A stretch of DNA of 64,000 nucleotides from Stenopsyche tienmushanensis (Eukaryota > Arthropoda > Insecta > Trichoptera > Stenopsychidae): assembly GCA_008973525.1 (NCBI GenBank), contig WACJ01000302.1, positions 1-64,000 of the forward strand, given 5' to 3'. How positions within the stretch are numbered: the first letter of the stretch is position 1; the number at the start of each line of letters is the position of its first letter. The notes below the pieces were generated by a model. That model was not told the DNA's origin. It saw only the letters and a list, made by a program, of their open reading frames with translations, and ran no database searches. The translations under genes were made by a program, and so were the position numbers. Of the stretch, positions 13,001 to 24,835 are shown in pieces.

Positions 13001-13620
13001 TAAAGATTTATGCATTGCCGTTCTGCTTTATGTCCGCGGGCGTATCCCTGTTCCAGGAAATGAACTACGACTCCTGAAATCGCACCTCGCAATAAAAGCG
13101 TAATTTCGGCGAACGCTATACAACCGTCGGCACGTCGTCCGAGGAGGCCGTTCATTTTGATTTTGTATTCCGTTTCCGTTTTTAAATTGTCGGATGTATG
13201 AGAGTCCACTTAATCCAGGGCGCCACACCCACCGCGGAACAATTTGGCATGATATGTTGTCCGTGGCGAGGCGCGCATCCCAGATGCCACATTTTTAATA
13301 TATCCCACACTCTGGCCGGGCTCGTTTATCTCCCGCTTCCTTCCAGCATCTGCGTCCTGCTCCTTCTGATTAATGCCACCCGAGCAAAGCTCCGACTTAA
13401 TATACGTCACATAATGTTTGATCGAGTATAAAGGCATCGCAACACCTCCTTAGGCGGGACTAGCTCAACTAATAACGTGACTTGTCATATTCATTTGACA
13501 CTTGGCATTATTCTGGCCGCTTGTCTTTTATAACAATCGTCGCAATTTTCAACGTGCCGACACTTGCTTCCGACACGTACTTCCCGTCTCCTTTATTCTC
13601 ATTATTTTACGCATAAGGGC
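13000..13620. other. GC-richer island, candidate conserved non-coding element
   Basis: A sharply bounded 600-base block with many CpGs and few A/T runs. Open frames of 60-90 codons exist on both strands (for example 12934-13209 minus, 13198-13431 plus). They overlap each other and resemble no family, which fits chance frames in GC-richer DNA. A regulatory or conserved non-coding role is inferred only from base composition. Confidence 0.4.
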
Positions 13621-13848
13621 CCGATAATATATTAACTGATGGCTCATTTTTCTAAAGGCAATCAAAGCAATTTTCCTTTATAATTCCTTCATCAAACTAA
13701 CGCCTAATATATATATACTAGATATGACAAAAATATATAAAGATAGTTATCAGACATTTGTACCGTGTATGTAAGCTTCAGTGGTTGCGTCCGACACTGA
13801 ATATAGACACTAAATATTAAATATAATCTAAATCTAGAGTTCCAAATT

Positions 13849-13898
13849 TTTTGTTGCTTGGGCGCATTTGAGATAGCAAAAAATAGTGTATATCAATT
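13849..13898 (+). repeat. local repeat, left copy, interrupted by the Tigger element
   Basis: This copy reads ttttttgttgcttgggcg, then catttgagatagc and aaaaaatagtgtatatcaa. A sister copy reading aaaaaatagtgcatatcaac, then atttttgtggcttgagc and acattcgaaatagc lies at about 14463-14515, just beyond the inserted element. The order suggests a head-to-tail array with a unit of roughly 55-60 bases. Confidence 0.6.
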
Positions 13899-13899
13899 A

Positions 13900-14439
13900 C
13901 ACTCGGGCCTTGTGTAACACGGTTTAATACAACACGATTTCATCACATTTGTATATTTTGTGACTTGAAATCAATAAGCATGATAATAAAAAGATTTCTT
14001 TTGCACCAGGACATCAGCTCGATTTAAAACATCTTAATGTTGAAATATTATTTTTACCGCTAAACACTACGTCTAAAATCTCTGGCCAGAAGTAGTTTCT
14101 GAAGAAATGTTTTACCATCAATAGAAGATGAATACCAAAGAACAATAAACATTTGTCGTGATATTGATGAAGAAGGTTTTGATGACATGGATATTCATGA
14201 CATCTAAGAAATATTGAAAGATCATACGTTGAATGAAGACGAATTAGTCGAAATATTAAATTAATCTACCACAATTAATGACTTGGAAAGCAGTTGTAGC
14301 GAATTAGCTACAAGTTTGACATTAAAAACAATTAATAAAGACTATTAATTTTGTATGAACTTCAAACCTTCTATAACGCGGATTTGTATTGTATGACGTT
14401 TTGCAGTACCATATAACCGTGTTATACGAGACCCGAGTG
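13900..14439 (+). mobile_element. Tigger/pogo-type element, internally deleted, with TA duplications
   Basis: The left end cactcgggccttgtgtaacac matches the reverse complement of the right end (cactcgggtctcgtataacac, finishing at 14439). Both ends are flanked by TA (13898-13899 and 14440-14441). The 540-base body carries broken transposase sequence. Elements with CACT..AGTG ends and TA duplications are a known Tigger/pogo pattern. The element is inserted in a short tandem repeat whose halves flank it. Confidence 0.8.
13998..14340 (+). pseudogene. Tigger transposase carboxy-terminal remnants
   Basis: The segment FAPGHQLDLKHLNVEILFLP with NTTS directly after it corresponds to the second catalytic-Asp region of Tigger/jerky transposases. 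The family has D-N-A-P-G-H there; the Asp and Asn are replaced. A deletion then leads to NLWPEVVSEEMF in another frame (about 14077-14112). Next comes the acidic tail DIDEEGFDDMDIHDI, a stop, and EILKDHTLNEDELVEILN (about 14162-14262). That is the usual C-terminus of this family. The N-terminal DNA-binding half is absent. Confidence is high that this is a relic, since catalytic residues and frames are broken. Confidence 0.8.
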
Positions 14440-14462
14440 TATATTGCATATCTAATATACTG

Positions 14463-14515
14463 CAAAAAATAGTGCATATCAACATTTTTGTGGCTTGAGC
14501 ACATTCGAAATAGCA
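14463..14515 (+). repeat. local repeat, right copy
   Basis: Sister of 13849-13898, on the far side of the Tigger element. The match is clear by eye over about 40 bases, with small gaps. Confidence 0.55.
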
Positions 14516-14519
14516 AACA

Positions 14520-17500
14520 ATGATGTCAGATGCAAATCGGATTTTTTTAAATTATTATGGCCTTTATTTCAATTTTAAGTACTCCATTACATTTCAGAGT
14601 GTAAAATTATAATCCTAATCATAAACAATTATTAAAGATGACATTAGTAATTTAAGAACTTATTTTATAATATCCATATGGTGGAAAATATAGATGTGAA
14701 ACCAAAACAGGATTCGATTTTGAAGACTAGTTTTGATGAAAAATTATACTCTTTATGATAGCTAAATTCCAAAACTTTAATAAGTATCGTGGAGTTTTAT
14801 TATAATATTAGTTTGAAAATCAGAAATCTCTTACAAAATACATCTTAATATGTGTGTTATCAATTCTAGTAATGAAGGAACACATTTGGTCAAGCTTGAA
14901 ATCGATACATTTGAAACCCATACTAGTGTCTCAAATAAGAACACTACTGGTACTTACTGATTCGCTCAACACAACATGTGAGTGCACACTGATAAAAGGG
15001 TTGAATGCTTTTCTTAATACAATATAATAATTTCAGTTAAATGTTCATTTCCTTTTCCTCTCCTTTTCCCGTCCTTTTCCCTAGAGATCCATGCTTAAGC
15101 TTTTTTAATTTAATCTTTTACGTATGTTAATTTGAAAAATCAAATCCATCAAAACCATTACAGGTTATTTGATTGTTTCAAAATTTGATCTTTTGAAATA
15201 AAGACTTTTTTAAAACCTTTTATTTTACCAATTGATTAAAGATTCTATAAAGAAATAATAATTAAAATATACCTTTTTTAAATACTCTGTTAAAGTTTCT
15301 TTTACTATTAAATTTATATTTATTTGAACAAAATAATGACAGCCTTTTTAAGCATATAAAATATAGCCATAGTCCCTATACAAAGTTGGAAAATTCTAGC
15401 AAAAAACAGTACATTAAGCACTAACATTTTGATATGGAACCTCACCCCAAATTCATGATAAATTTATCCATGTTTTTTGTAATGAAAAATTCATCCCTAA
15501 TAGCCTTTTTTGCGTAAATTTCACCTGTCAAATTGCTTTCATGGACACTGTAGCTCGAATATTTGGCGTTAAAAGCTTCAATTTAAAAACTGATAACGAA
15601 TAATATAGCCATGCTATTGAATCTGATTTATCTAATTAATATTTTTATATCCAAAGCTCAGTAATAATCTGTATACAAAAACTTTGCTCAAAACATATTT
15701 TTTTAGTGCAAAGATTAATAATCGTTCAAAATTTGAATCATTTTCTTGCGATCTAATCTTTCGAAATTATTTTTCACTCGAAAAGATACGTTTTCTAGAT
15801 TGCATATCCGTCATTAAAAGATCTCCAATCAACGCGTTATCTTTTGCTTCCAGGCTCAATAATATCCCGAGAGGTCCCATTTATCCCCGTGTGCCGGTTC
15901 GCTCTTAAAATTACTCCGCTAAATAGCAATCATATTTCCCGGATCTCTCAAGAAATTTATACAGACGTTGAAATATCTTGAAATTTTACTTTCTTTGAAA
16001 TTACATGTCCTTAATCTTGTATAATAGAAATTCTCATTTTTCAAATGGAATATTTGGATACCTCGCAAAGATAAAGGACCTTTTGAGGCTCACAAGTTAT
16101 GACGGCCCAAATTACTGCTAGCGAAACGAATGCCTGCAATTTAATTGTATTTTCCATACATTGGAATTTTGATTGTTGTCGGCCGAAAACTATAGCTAAA
16201 TTGTCTGGCATTTAATTTAAAAGGTTTTGCAGATGTCTAGACGGTTCATTTCATAATAGTTTTTTATCGAGCTGGTTAAATATAGTTTTTCTCGTTTTGG
16301 TGCCCGAGCTCATTTTCGATAAGTTCGTGGCAAAAAATTAAAGTTTTACGAGCAATAAAATACAAATTTACTGCAACGTTTATAAAAATAAAAGCAATGC
16401 GAGACACAAAAGGGATATTTTAAACTTGTTATTTTACACTGGAATACACATTGGATGGTTTCAATTAAGGTTGCTCGGATACAAAATAACGATGTAAAAA
16501 TAAACAACCCATCTAGTGATGCATACGTAGACCATTGATACCCTTGAACTGTGCACTATAGAAAAATATTAATGGAAACATTATTAAATTCCTTCTACAT
16601 ACAAAAAAATCAAACGAGCTTTTAAAATTCAAAAATAACAAATAGATATTGTCAATATTGAATTTTGCCAAAATTTCATAGTCTCAAAATCAAAACATTT
16701 GTGTCAAAAAAAAATAGAAAACAGGGTGAAATATCGATGAAACGCTTTAACAAAGAGCTCCTTCAATTTATTTTAATGTCACCATATGAGTAAAAATTGA
16801 AAATTTGCATTTACGTAAAACTATCAAAACAATATTGCGAGTAAAATACATAAATTTAAATGAATCTTTTTTTCATGATAAGTTTTTTCATTTAATCCTG
16901 AAGTCATTGAAGAACGGTATTGTCCAAAACAACCCTTCAAGATGAGACTCTCGTAAAAGAACTCGCCTTTATTACTTTTTCTATTTTAAATGCATATTAA
17001 AAAATATTATATAATATATCTACCGGGAAATATTTAATCTTATCAAACCTTAACTTTTTAATACATTTCATATACTAAAAAGCAACCCGATCAAATGTAC
17101 CCATTTAAATCGCCACAGTTTTAATGATTTTCACTTAATATTTAAATATTATGAAAATATTAATAAAAACGGTTTTTTATCCTGAAAATCCGGTTATGAA
17201 TATAAACATTAAATTTTCATTATCTAAGAATTTTGGATGAAAAATATTGAATCGTTTACAAGACAGCATGTACTCGTACATTTGGCGTGACAAGTTGGTC
17301 TAGGTAAGAAAAGGTTCTTCTCGGAAGATAATTTTGAACCTTTCTCGGAAATAATTCTTATTTTTACAATAGGCTGGAAGATTCAAAAAATATATTCAAA
17401 AACATAGAATGTTTGCACTTGCTTCAAAAAATGGCATTCTTAAAATAATTGAAAGGATGTATCCTAATCTCACGGCATAAATAAATGTTGAGGAGCAGTA

Positions 17501-17720
17501 TATAGAAATAGTTGAAGAACGTATAACCCTCAACCTTTTGTCCGCCACATATCATCCATACAAATCCACTTATCTATCATGACCATCGCAGCATGTATGA
17601 AGCTTGTACATAAATAAATAAATACTGTCGATAGTACACAATATTCGATCATTTCTTTGCGCAAGCATAAACACTTGAAATAGATTAATTATATCATTCA
17701 CATATCATCTCCGTCTCCCA
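14520..17720. other. AT-rich non-coding DNA
   Basis: No gene recognised. It contains a small tandem repeat (15051-15083). A GC-richer patch at about 15830-15920 is followed by one at about 16080-16340; the latter has several homeodomain-type ATTA/TAAT cores. An open frame at 15684-15908 resembles nothing known. Confidence 0.45.
15051..15083 (+). repeat. three 11-base tandem repeats, pyrimidine-rich
   Basis: The units ccttttcctct, ccttttcccgt and ccttttcccta follow one another without gaps, giving a strand-biased CT tract. It is a small minisatellite. Confidence 0.8.
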
Positions 17721-17724
17721 TTCA

Positions 17725-17817
17725 CAATCTCCGATCTGCAAGATACTCTCTCCTTCTGTTTCTCTCCAAACTCAACGTGCAAGACACTCTCCAATCTCAA
17801 GGTGTAAGAATGCTCTG
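17725..17817 (+). repeat. imperfect tandem repeats of about 25-30 bases
   Basis: Three related units are seen: caatctccgatctgcaagat (17725), caaactcaacgtgcaagaca (17767) and caatctcaaggtgtaagaat (17792). The last two are adjacent (25-base spacing). The first is separated by a short CT-rich spacer. Confidence 0.6.
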
Positions 17818-17830
17818 TGTGTGTCCGAAT

Positions 17831-17874
17831 GTGTCCGAATTCCAGTGATTCAAAAATCATTGGAATTCGGACAC
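17831..17874. repeat. 20-base-pair inverted repeat with a 4-base loop
   Basis: Left arm gtgtccgaattccagtgatt (17831-17850), loop caaa, right arm 17855-17874 complementary with one mismatch. The ten bases before the left arm (17821-17830) repeat its first ten bases directly. No terminal duplication of an element is seen. It would form a stable cruciform or RNA hairpin. Confidence 0.85.
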
Positions 17875-17879
17875 ATCTC

Positions 17880-20367
17880 TGACCCGGATAAATTCTTATT
17901 TTTTTATATAGTCAGATTGTTATCATATTTTTATATATGAATATCTTTTTATTTAAGAAATAATATGAAGAAATGTTATTATTTATGTTTGAACTTTTCA
18001 GTTTTACTGCACTTTTAGTCGTACATATAAGACTTTAACACTTTTCACAACAACGACATGTTTTTTAACCCTGTGCATAAGTTTTAGCTTCCTATTTCGA
18101 GCCACTCTCAGGAAAAATGTTCATTTTATTTAACCATTATTATAATATATTCGACGATGCTACTAGTACCATTTAAAAACTGTCGATATAATTATTACAA
18201 TACATTAACACATTGTTCATGTTTACATATTAAATATATTTATTTGAGATTAAAATTAAAAACACACGATCTGGAATTCGTTACTAGTTACAATGATACA
18301 AATGCAAGCTTTTACAGATGCATATTTTGAAGGCTTCTCTTTATGTCGTTAGCAAATAGTAAAGTATGCATAAATTGGACAGTATGCAATGTTTTAGTGT
18401 CAAATGAAAGGGCTTTTTCATACTGTTTTCCGTTCTGGAAATACGTATTTCAGCAGCGTATATGAATTTTGTAATATTTCAGTGAAACTCTTTCCATCAA
18501 AGCGCGCAAAAGCAAATTTGATACGGTTACAATTTTGATTCTGTTCCGGGAACCACTTGCTCCGAATTTTTCATCAAATGCTTCGTAATTTCCGTGAAAT
18601 TCAAACGTCGTTCACAATACGAGCGAAGTCATATAAACTGTAAAGTACTTTGAACGCCAGGTTTCCATTTTTCAAATATTCTTTCTCCGTTGCTTCAACC
18701 ATTTGCATGCAAATGCCACATCTTTACAGCTAAGAAACAACGGACCCCTCCTGAAACAATCCCTCTTTCTTTTGCGAACAAAGGCCATCTCATGGCAAAC
18801 GTTAAAGCTCTATTCAATTGAATTTAAATATTAATATTAATTCAATGTAACGATTGCATAAATGCTATTTTTACATAAAGTTCATAAAATGATTCCATAA
18901 CAAATTGATCATCATATTATGTCTAATATTGACGTAATTGATCGATGATCATTTTATTAACATAATCCTATATTAAGGGTATAATATTGTTTCAAAAAAT
19001 AAGTAATATTGTTGTATGTAAAATAATAAACATATTACATAAAGTTTTCGTTCTCTTCTTATGTTATAATTCGACATTTTTTAATAATACTGAATTACAT
19101 TTTTGGTCACCATTTTAACTTTTTCTTGGGGTACAAGCATCTGTCTTATTTTTTTGACAATGTTCCATTCCTCGTCAAATCCAAAAGGTATACACACTGT
19201 TTTCAATAACGAGTTTACAAAAATATATTTGATCAATGTTCTTTAATCAACCATGACGTATAAATGATTGATCGTCACAGTTTCGTATTTACATCTTTTT
19301 TCTGACGTTGTAATTTCGTTACAATATAGCACAAGCGAGTTTTTCTTTGGAATAAAACTTTCCTATTCAGTATTATATGGCAAAAATGAGCAAAACAAAC
19401 ATCTCAGTATGATCATAATTACGTCTATATTATGATCTATAGATATATTTTATATAATTATTTTCATAATAAAGTGATACGAAACATAATTGCATTTTGT
19501 AAACAATATTTTAAAGATGGTTTTCTCAAAAATTTCTATGAAAAACACTAATTATGTAGCCACAAAAACATTATGTGAAATTGTTTATTTGTGTAACTAA
19601 CCCTTTTAAGCAGAGCTTTGAGCCTCTTAAACTTTAAGAGCTTTCAAGTACTCGTATGAATTTCACTAATTGATATATTTGGTTAAAGCGAGATGACGTG
19701 CCATAAGACTGTGGGCGTTACACACGAAATGATAGACAAAAGTGAACGTCAAAATGTCAAGTCGACCTTTAAAACGTATATGTTCATATGTCTCGTGTAG
19801 AAAATAACAAGTTTTCGCATAAAATTTAATTCAATCTAGTGTGAAATTACTCTTACACATCCAGAATATGTCAGACAATCGCAAGTGCGTTCAATAATTT
19901 ATTTTCTCGACAGCATTATTTGTAAAATTGATATTGTACTTTCGTAAGGCTTTTTTTCGTAGGGACCGGAGAAAGCTTTCCATGGCAATAATAGCGACTC
20001 TCGTAACCGGCACTAATAAAGGCCAAGTCGGAATCGACCAACGTCTTCGCATAATAATATGTCTCCGGAAGACAAGACCATATCTTACGAAGAGGTTTAC
20101 TGAATATCAAATGACTTGTGTGCTCTCATTGTTCGCCATCAGTGGAACTAGAAGGGCCTTCAAGTGGAAAATGGCAAAAATAATAATGAGACATTGTTAA
20201 AAAATGTGACAGCGACGACATATCCAGATTGATACGATGGAAAAAAGCCATTAGAATTTTAGATTCCATAATAAATACGTATATATCATTTTTGATTCAT
20301 AAATACATGCATTAATTGTGTAGATTACATATTATTTACGTATGTATCAAAAGCTCGCACGCTTTAA
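17880..20367. other. AT-rich non-coding DNA
   Basis: No gene recognised. GC-richer patches lie at about 18470-18800 and 19916-20215. The second has overlapping frames on both strands (about 65-90 codons) without family resemblance. Confidence 0.45.
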
Positions 20368-20659
20368 AAAAAAGCTCTTATTAAGCAATCATTGCATTTG
20401 ATATTGAATAATGCAATAGTAAAATTTGCTTTGTCTCGAAGAGGCTTTAAAAATGTGAATATTAAAACTGATGGAAGAAAAGATTGATGAGACAAATTTG
20501 ATGGAAATAACATTTGCATTAATCGAAAATGCAAAATACAATAGTATGGATGCAAACGATGAATTTGATAAAAAAAATTTAAGCGCCTTAGTCGAACATA
20601 TTGAATTTTTAAATGAAAATCTCTCTTCTAAAAAAATCATACATTTTGGAGATAACTAG
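20368..20659 (+). pseudogene. frameshifted protein-like fragment, family unknown
   Basis: Frame one is open from 20368 to the stop at 20485. It reads ALIKQSLHLILNNAIVKFAL, then SRRGFKNVNIK. Around 20465-20471 the same kind of sequence continues in the next frame as MEEKIDETNLMEITFALIEN, then an acidic stretch, then NLSALVEHIEFLNENLSSKK and a stop at 20657-20659. Both halves have the balanced, helix-forming composition of real protein, unlike the Ile/Asn/Lys-rich chance frames nearby. A single-base shift would join them into about 100 residues. I recognise no domain. It could be a decayed host gene, a processed copy, or part of a mobile element converging on the transposase relic at 20765-21147. 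The ATG at 20471 is probably not a true start. Confidence 0.4.
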
Positions 20660-20764
20660 CTTCATAAAAATAAATTTATAAAAAATTCTCAGCCAAAAAC
20701 TTACACTAAACTCAGAATGATGCTTAAGAAAAAATGAGTTGTTTTACATGATTTCTTTTAATAA

Positions 20765-21147
20765 TTTTAATGCAGTTTCGATGTTATCTCGTTTAAAGTT
20801 TCAATGCGATAAAACTATAAATTTTAATGACTTACTGATCAACCAATGAGTTCAGGTGCATATAATAGATCTTCAGCTTTCTCAAAAAGTTGATTAACTG
20901 TTGTTTTCGGGCTATACGAGCTGCTTTTGTCTCAGAAAGACTCTTACGGTTCTATCTCACTACCCGCGCTTCATCGATATTTTCAGCACATATTTTACAG
21001 TAGGTGCCAATTATTATATTTAATGTATTAATCATCTTCAAAATTAAGCTGTAGTCGTTATTAAATATCCTAGCAGTAATATATATTTCAATTTTATGTT
21101 AGAATTTTAATATTTCAATGATTTTTACACCAGAATGCAGATGCGTT
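20765..21147 (-). pseudogene. decayed transposase-like gene, copy 2 (inverted)
   Basis: On the minus strand this matches 9660-10005 closely. It has the block for HLHSGVKI, then TLNIIIGTYCKICAENIDEA, then SLSETKAARIARKQQLI, then the shared tail attttatcgcattgaaactt (complement) in slightly varied form. It lacks the upstream TQNxNExFN part, so it is 5'-truncated at about 21147. It also has a short AT-rich duplication near 21080-21110 and an in-frame stop. The copy is better preserved than copy 1 just after the coding end (EDLLYA). The family is as for copy 1. Confidence 0.75.
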
Positions 21148-21149
21148 AG

Positions 21150-23480
21150 TAGTTTTCAGGGAACTATTTACCAGAAATTATACCTTAATTATTAGGAATA
21201 TTTAATGTTCAAATATAGATGTAACTAACATATACTAACGGATCGATTAGTTGACGCAGGTACTGACAAAATAGACATGCATTAATTTATACTAAACTCA
21301 AGAGAATTTCATAGTTAAAATGATCTAATTCGAATCAAACTAATTGATGAGTATTGATCAAACAATTAATTTTGTCACAATTCTTTCTCGGGTATGAATA
21401 CAAAGATACATTGACTAACAAACGCACTTTCTACAATTAAACATCACAAACACTTGCTTAGACCCCTATTCAATCCAGACGTAATCTTCTGCTTAATCCC
21501 TTGTAAAATTACCGTTAGTCCTTCCTAACATTAAAATCAATTTATTCCATATATTAAACGTCGCTTTAAGGAACTGGAGGATTAGATTTTGAAGCAAAAT
21601 TGCCTCGTTAACAAATGCTTATGACCATTTAAATACGAAAATATTTGCATTCAATCTACACTACGCTTGATTGTACTCAGAATTATCCCAAAATTGACGG
21701 TAAAATTAATTAACCCCAATTCAATTAAACATTCAATTTTATATATCTGCGTCTAAATCTTATAATTACACCTTAATCCACGACTGTAGTTGACAACGAG
21801 AGAATTTCTTTAAAAACCCCCGAGCTTAAAGCCTTACGCGGAAATACTTCAGGGAGTCCACGTTCACAGACTTAAAATTTCTTCGGCTAATTTGTATAAT
21901 AAGAAGTTCGTGCTTTTTATGTTAAGATAAGGGCAGTGTTTTTATATTAAGAGCATGGTTGTATTAAGAAAAATATTTACCTATAATTTTTGTACAAAAA
22001 TATGAACCCGCGCAGTATATGAAATACAAGTTCACACACAAAAGCTTTTTTTTTCGAGATATAAAAGTTCGTTGCACTCGTGAGATTATACGACCCGGGG
22101 TACTTGAGGGGCAGGGCTTAAATTGTTCATATTACAGACGGTAAAAACTTTTAAATAAAACACACACGCCTTATTATCGCCATAAATTTTCGGCAAGGGT
22201 ATAAATTTTCTTTCATAAGTGTTCCTTTAGGGCCCATACTTGCTTGACCTACCCGTGGCATCCACTTTTTGCCGTTCCACAATACGCCGAAGGGATGATA
22301 CCCTCAAACATCTTGCACAAAAAATCTACCTATGAACTGGAAAATGCTTATAAACTCCTTCACTCCCACTCGATCATCCATATTACATTCCCTTACATAA
22401 ATCATGTTTTATAAGACATATTAAGTCCGGACGTAAACATATGGGGATGACGGCAAATTTTATTCATGGATCAGTCACCGGAAGGATATTATTTCGTAGT
22501 CGCTATTTTATTTCATATGATGTTTTATGTCATATGCAAACATGTGCAAAATTCACTGACCGCATTCACGGAAGGACGAATGTAATAAGGGCTCTTCTAC
22601 CTTCTGATAATTGAATGTTTGGAAATTGCTTGCTTTACAATGGAGCTGTGAATTGGGAAATTCAAATCTACAATAATAAATTTTCCCTATTCTACCTAAT
22701 ATTAATCAACGTAAATGGGCTACGTATTCTGAATTGAAATTATCAGTGAAATACTTTTTACGTGTGTATACAACCAATATTTTTTTAAACAAAACCAACA
22801 ACATATGAGGCATAAATAAAAGCATTTTCCCCCCTAATAATTGTTTTTTAAAAAATGTTTTCATAAGGGGTATGCAATTTTAATTACCTAACATAGTCTG
22901 ATATTTGTTTTTTTAAAGCGTCGTCAAAAATAAAGGCGCTGCTTTTAACGAGACATTTAAACACCCCTTTCACTCCACAAAATACCTGTAACTTTTTCAG
23001 AGCATGAAACTCTTGACTTGCTGAATTAGAAGACATATATAAACCTACACACGAACATTACCAAGTTCGCTCTAAAAACGAAAAATTTCTCACGAGCTCG
23101 AATTTGCCATAAAACTTTTGTTGTCTTTTTAGAGTGCATTTCTTGCTTTATTTTTACTGTCTGCATGGCAAAATATAGTGTGATTACTAGTAATTATTTC
23201 GAGGTGTTTAATTTGGTCAATGTGCATATAACTTTTAGAAATATTTTGTATAGTTTGTGCGTAATATCGGTAGTGCCAATTTTGAATTCCCCTTGTTATA
23301 AAAATCTTCGATTTAAAAGAAAAACACCAAGAAAAGCTGTTTTAATATCCTCCTAAAAAATGTATTCAAAAAAGCTCCAATACGGGAAACAAATAAAAAT
23401 CTGAAGAAAGGAAATCAGGGGAATAATATGGATGTAATATTAATTCATATTTTAAGTCTCTAAATTTTTTTAATGGTATT
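21150..23480. other. AT-rich non-coding DNA with a GC-richer stretch
   Basis: No gene recognised. About 21780-22620 is GC-richer, with CpGs and few A/T runs. An open frame at 23165-23356 is AT-rich and unremarkable, though it lies just upstream of the spliced candidate gene and could be part of its 5' region. Confidence 0.45.
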
Positions 23481-23489
23481 TCATTTTGA

Positions 23490-24109
23490 ATGGGGTCTCG
23501 CGTTTTCATGGTGCAAGATGATGTTGTGCCTATTATTGATGTCGATACACAATTAATTTTACAAGCACTAGAGAAAGATTCATCCCAAAATAATGAGGGT
23601 AAATTTCGTATTTGAATATATAATTTGTTTCCATTTTGAGTTTATTTTTTCTGTAGTATTATAGTAATTATCTGGCATTATTTAAGTCTTTAATATTCTT
23701 TTTATCTTTAAAATATTATTAAACCATGCATTAACCCTGAACAATATTATATACACAGTGTCGAAGATGCATTTATGCAAAAAACAGACTGTAGCGACCT
23801 TATGGTTATATAAACATACCACAGTTATCATCCAGAATAAACAATAGGGTTTAGATCTATGCAAGTTTCAATATAGACTTTCATTAATTCAAAATATGAT
23901 ATATTTGTTTTTTTGTTTAAATATGCGATATCACAGTCGGTCTTATGAAGACAGAATTCATGGCCAAATTATACTCGTCTTGGAATTTGGCAGATGTGGA
24001 ATTAGAAGAGATATTGGCATCAACCACTATGTCTAACTTAAATGCTTCTACTGTCACATCAGAAGGCCAAAAATTTCAACAACCCCCTCACAAGCTCAAA
24101 CGCCCTTAA
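23490..24109 (+). CDS. candidate two-exon gene, 93 codons, function unknown
   Basis: Exon 1 runs 23490-23598 and starts MGSRVFMVQDDVVPIIDVDT, preceded in frame by TGA; an alternative in-frame ATG is at 23508. It ends ...SSQNNE plus one base at GAGG|GTAAAT, a good donor. The intron is 23599-23936. Its 3' end has a T-rich tract and finishes gcgatatcacag, a textbook acceptor. Exon 2 (23937-24109) completes a Val codon and continues in phase: GLMKTEFMAKLYSSWNLADV, then ELEEILASTT, ending KLKRP and TAA. Neither exon is AT-run sequence, and both look like protein (acidic first half, basic end). AATAAA follows at 24235. After the stop, a neighbouring frame reads KFLVAPTPSDRMKRHPKG, so the true end could be longer if one base has been lost. 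I recognise no domain. It could be a small host gene, the last exons of a longer one, or an exapted or decaying transposon exon pair. Confidence 0.45.
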
Positions 24110-24234
24110 AGTTTTTAGTCGCGCCAACACCCTCTGACAGGATGAAACGCCACCCAAAAGGGTGATGCCCACTGAGGAACGTTGTTCTAGACATTTGAAC
24201 TATTTATGTCTTCATATAAGAATGAAATGAGAAC

Positions 24235-24240
24235 AATAAA
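24235..24240 (+). terminator. AATAAA polyadenylation signal
   Basis: Canonical hexamer 126 bases after the stop codon of the candidate spliced gene, in DNA that turns AT-rich directly afterwards. AATAAA is frequent by chance in such DNA, so support comes only from its position. Confidence 0.4.
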
Positions 24241-24244
24241 TACA

Positions 24245-24835
24245 TTTAATTATAGCTTTGTTGAAGCCACTATTTTAAAATTATCTATTGAACACAGAAA
24301 GCTCACGTAAAATGATAATTTGCATTTTCATTCGTATTTCTTTCAAAATGCGAATGAAAAGCTTATTGAATATATTTTTTAGCATAATAACATTATCATC
24401 TCTATAATAGATATTTATTTAATACCTAATAAATACAAATTTAAATATCTACGATATCAGCTCAACAAGTAAATAATTTTGTTGATCAGAAGTTGTAAAA
24501 GATCAACAGACGCAAAGATATTATACTTCAATTGAATGATTTTCACGGTTCATTCTATTATATATTATTATACCCGTTATAAATCATATTTAACATCATT
24601 TTAATGATTATTCTGAATTTTTGCAAGGAAAATTTTAATGATCAATTATAATAACGTGCAAAAATGTCTTTATTATCTGCTTGAATTTAAATCGAATATG
24701 GACATTAGAGATTTATTCGAAATCATTTATTCTTATTGAATAATGATGAATTATATTTTTAATGCAATATTATCATATTAACACAATAGCATGGATCCAT
24801 ATTGTATATAAAGTTTTTCATAATAATAAAATGTC
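24245..24835. other. AT-rich spacer
   Basis: Nothing recognised. It is dense in A/T runs on both strands. Confidence 0.5.
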
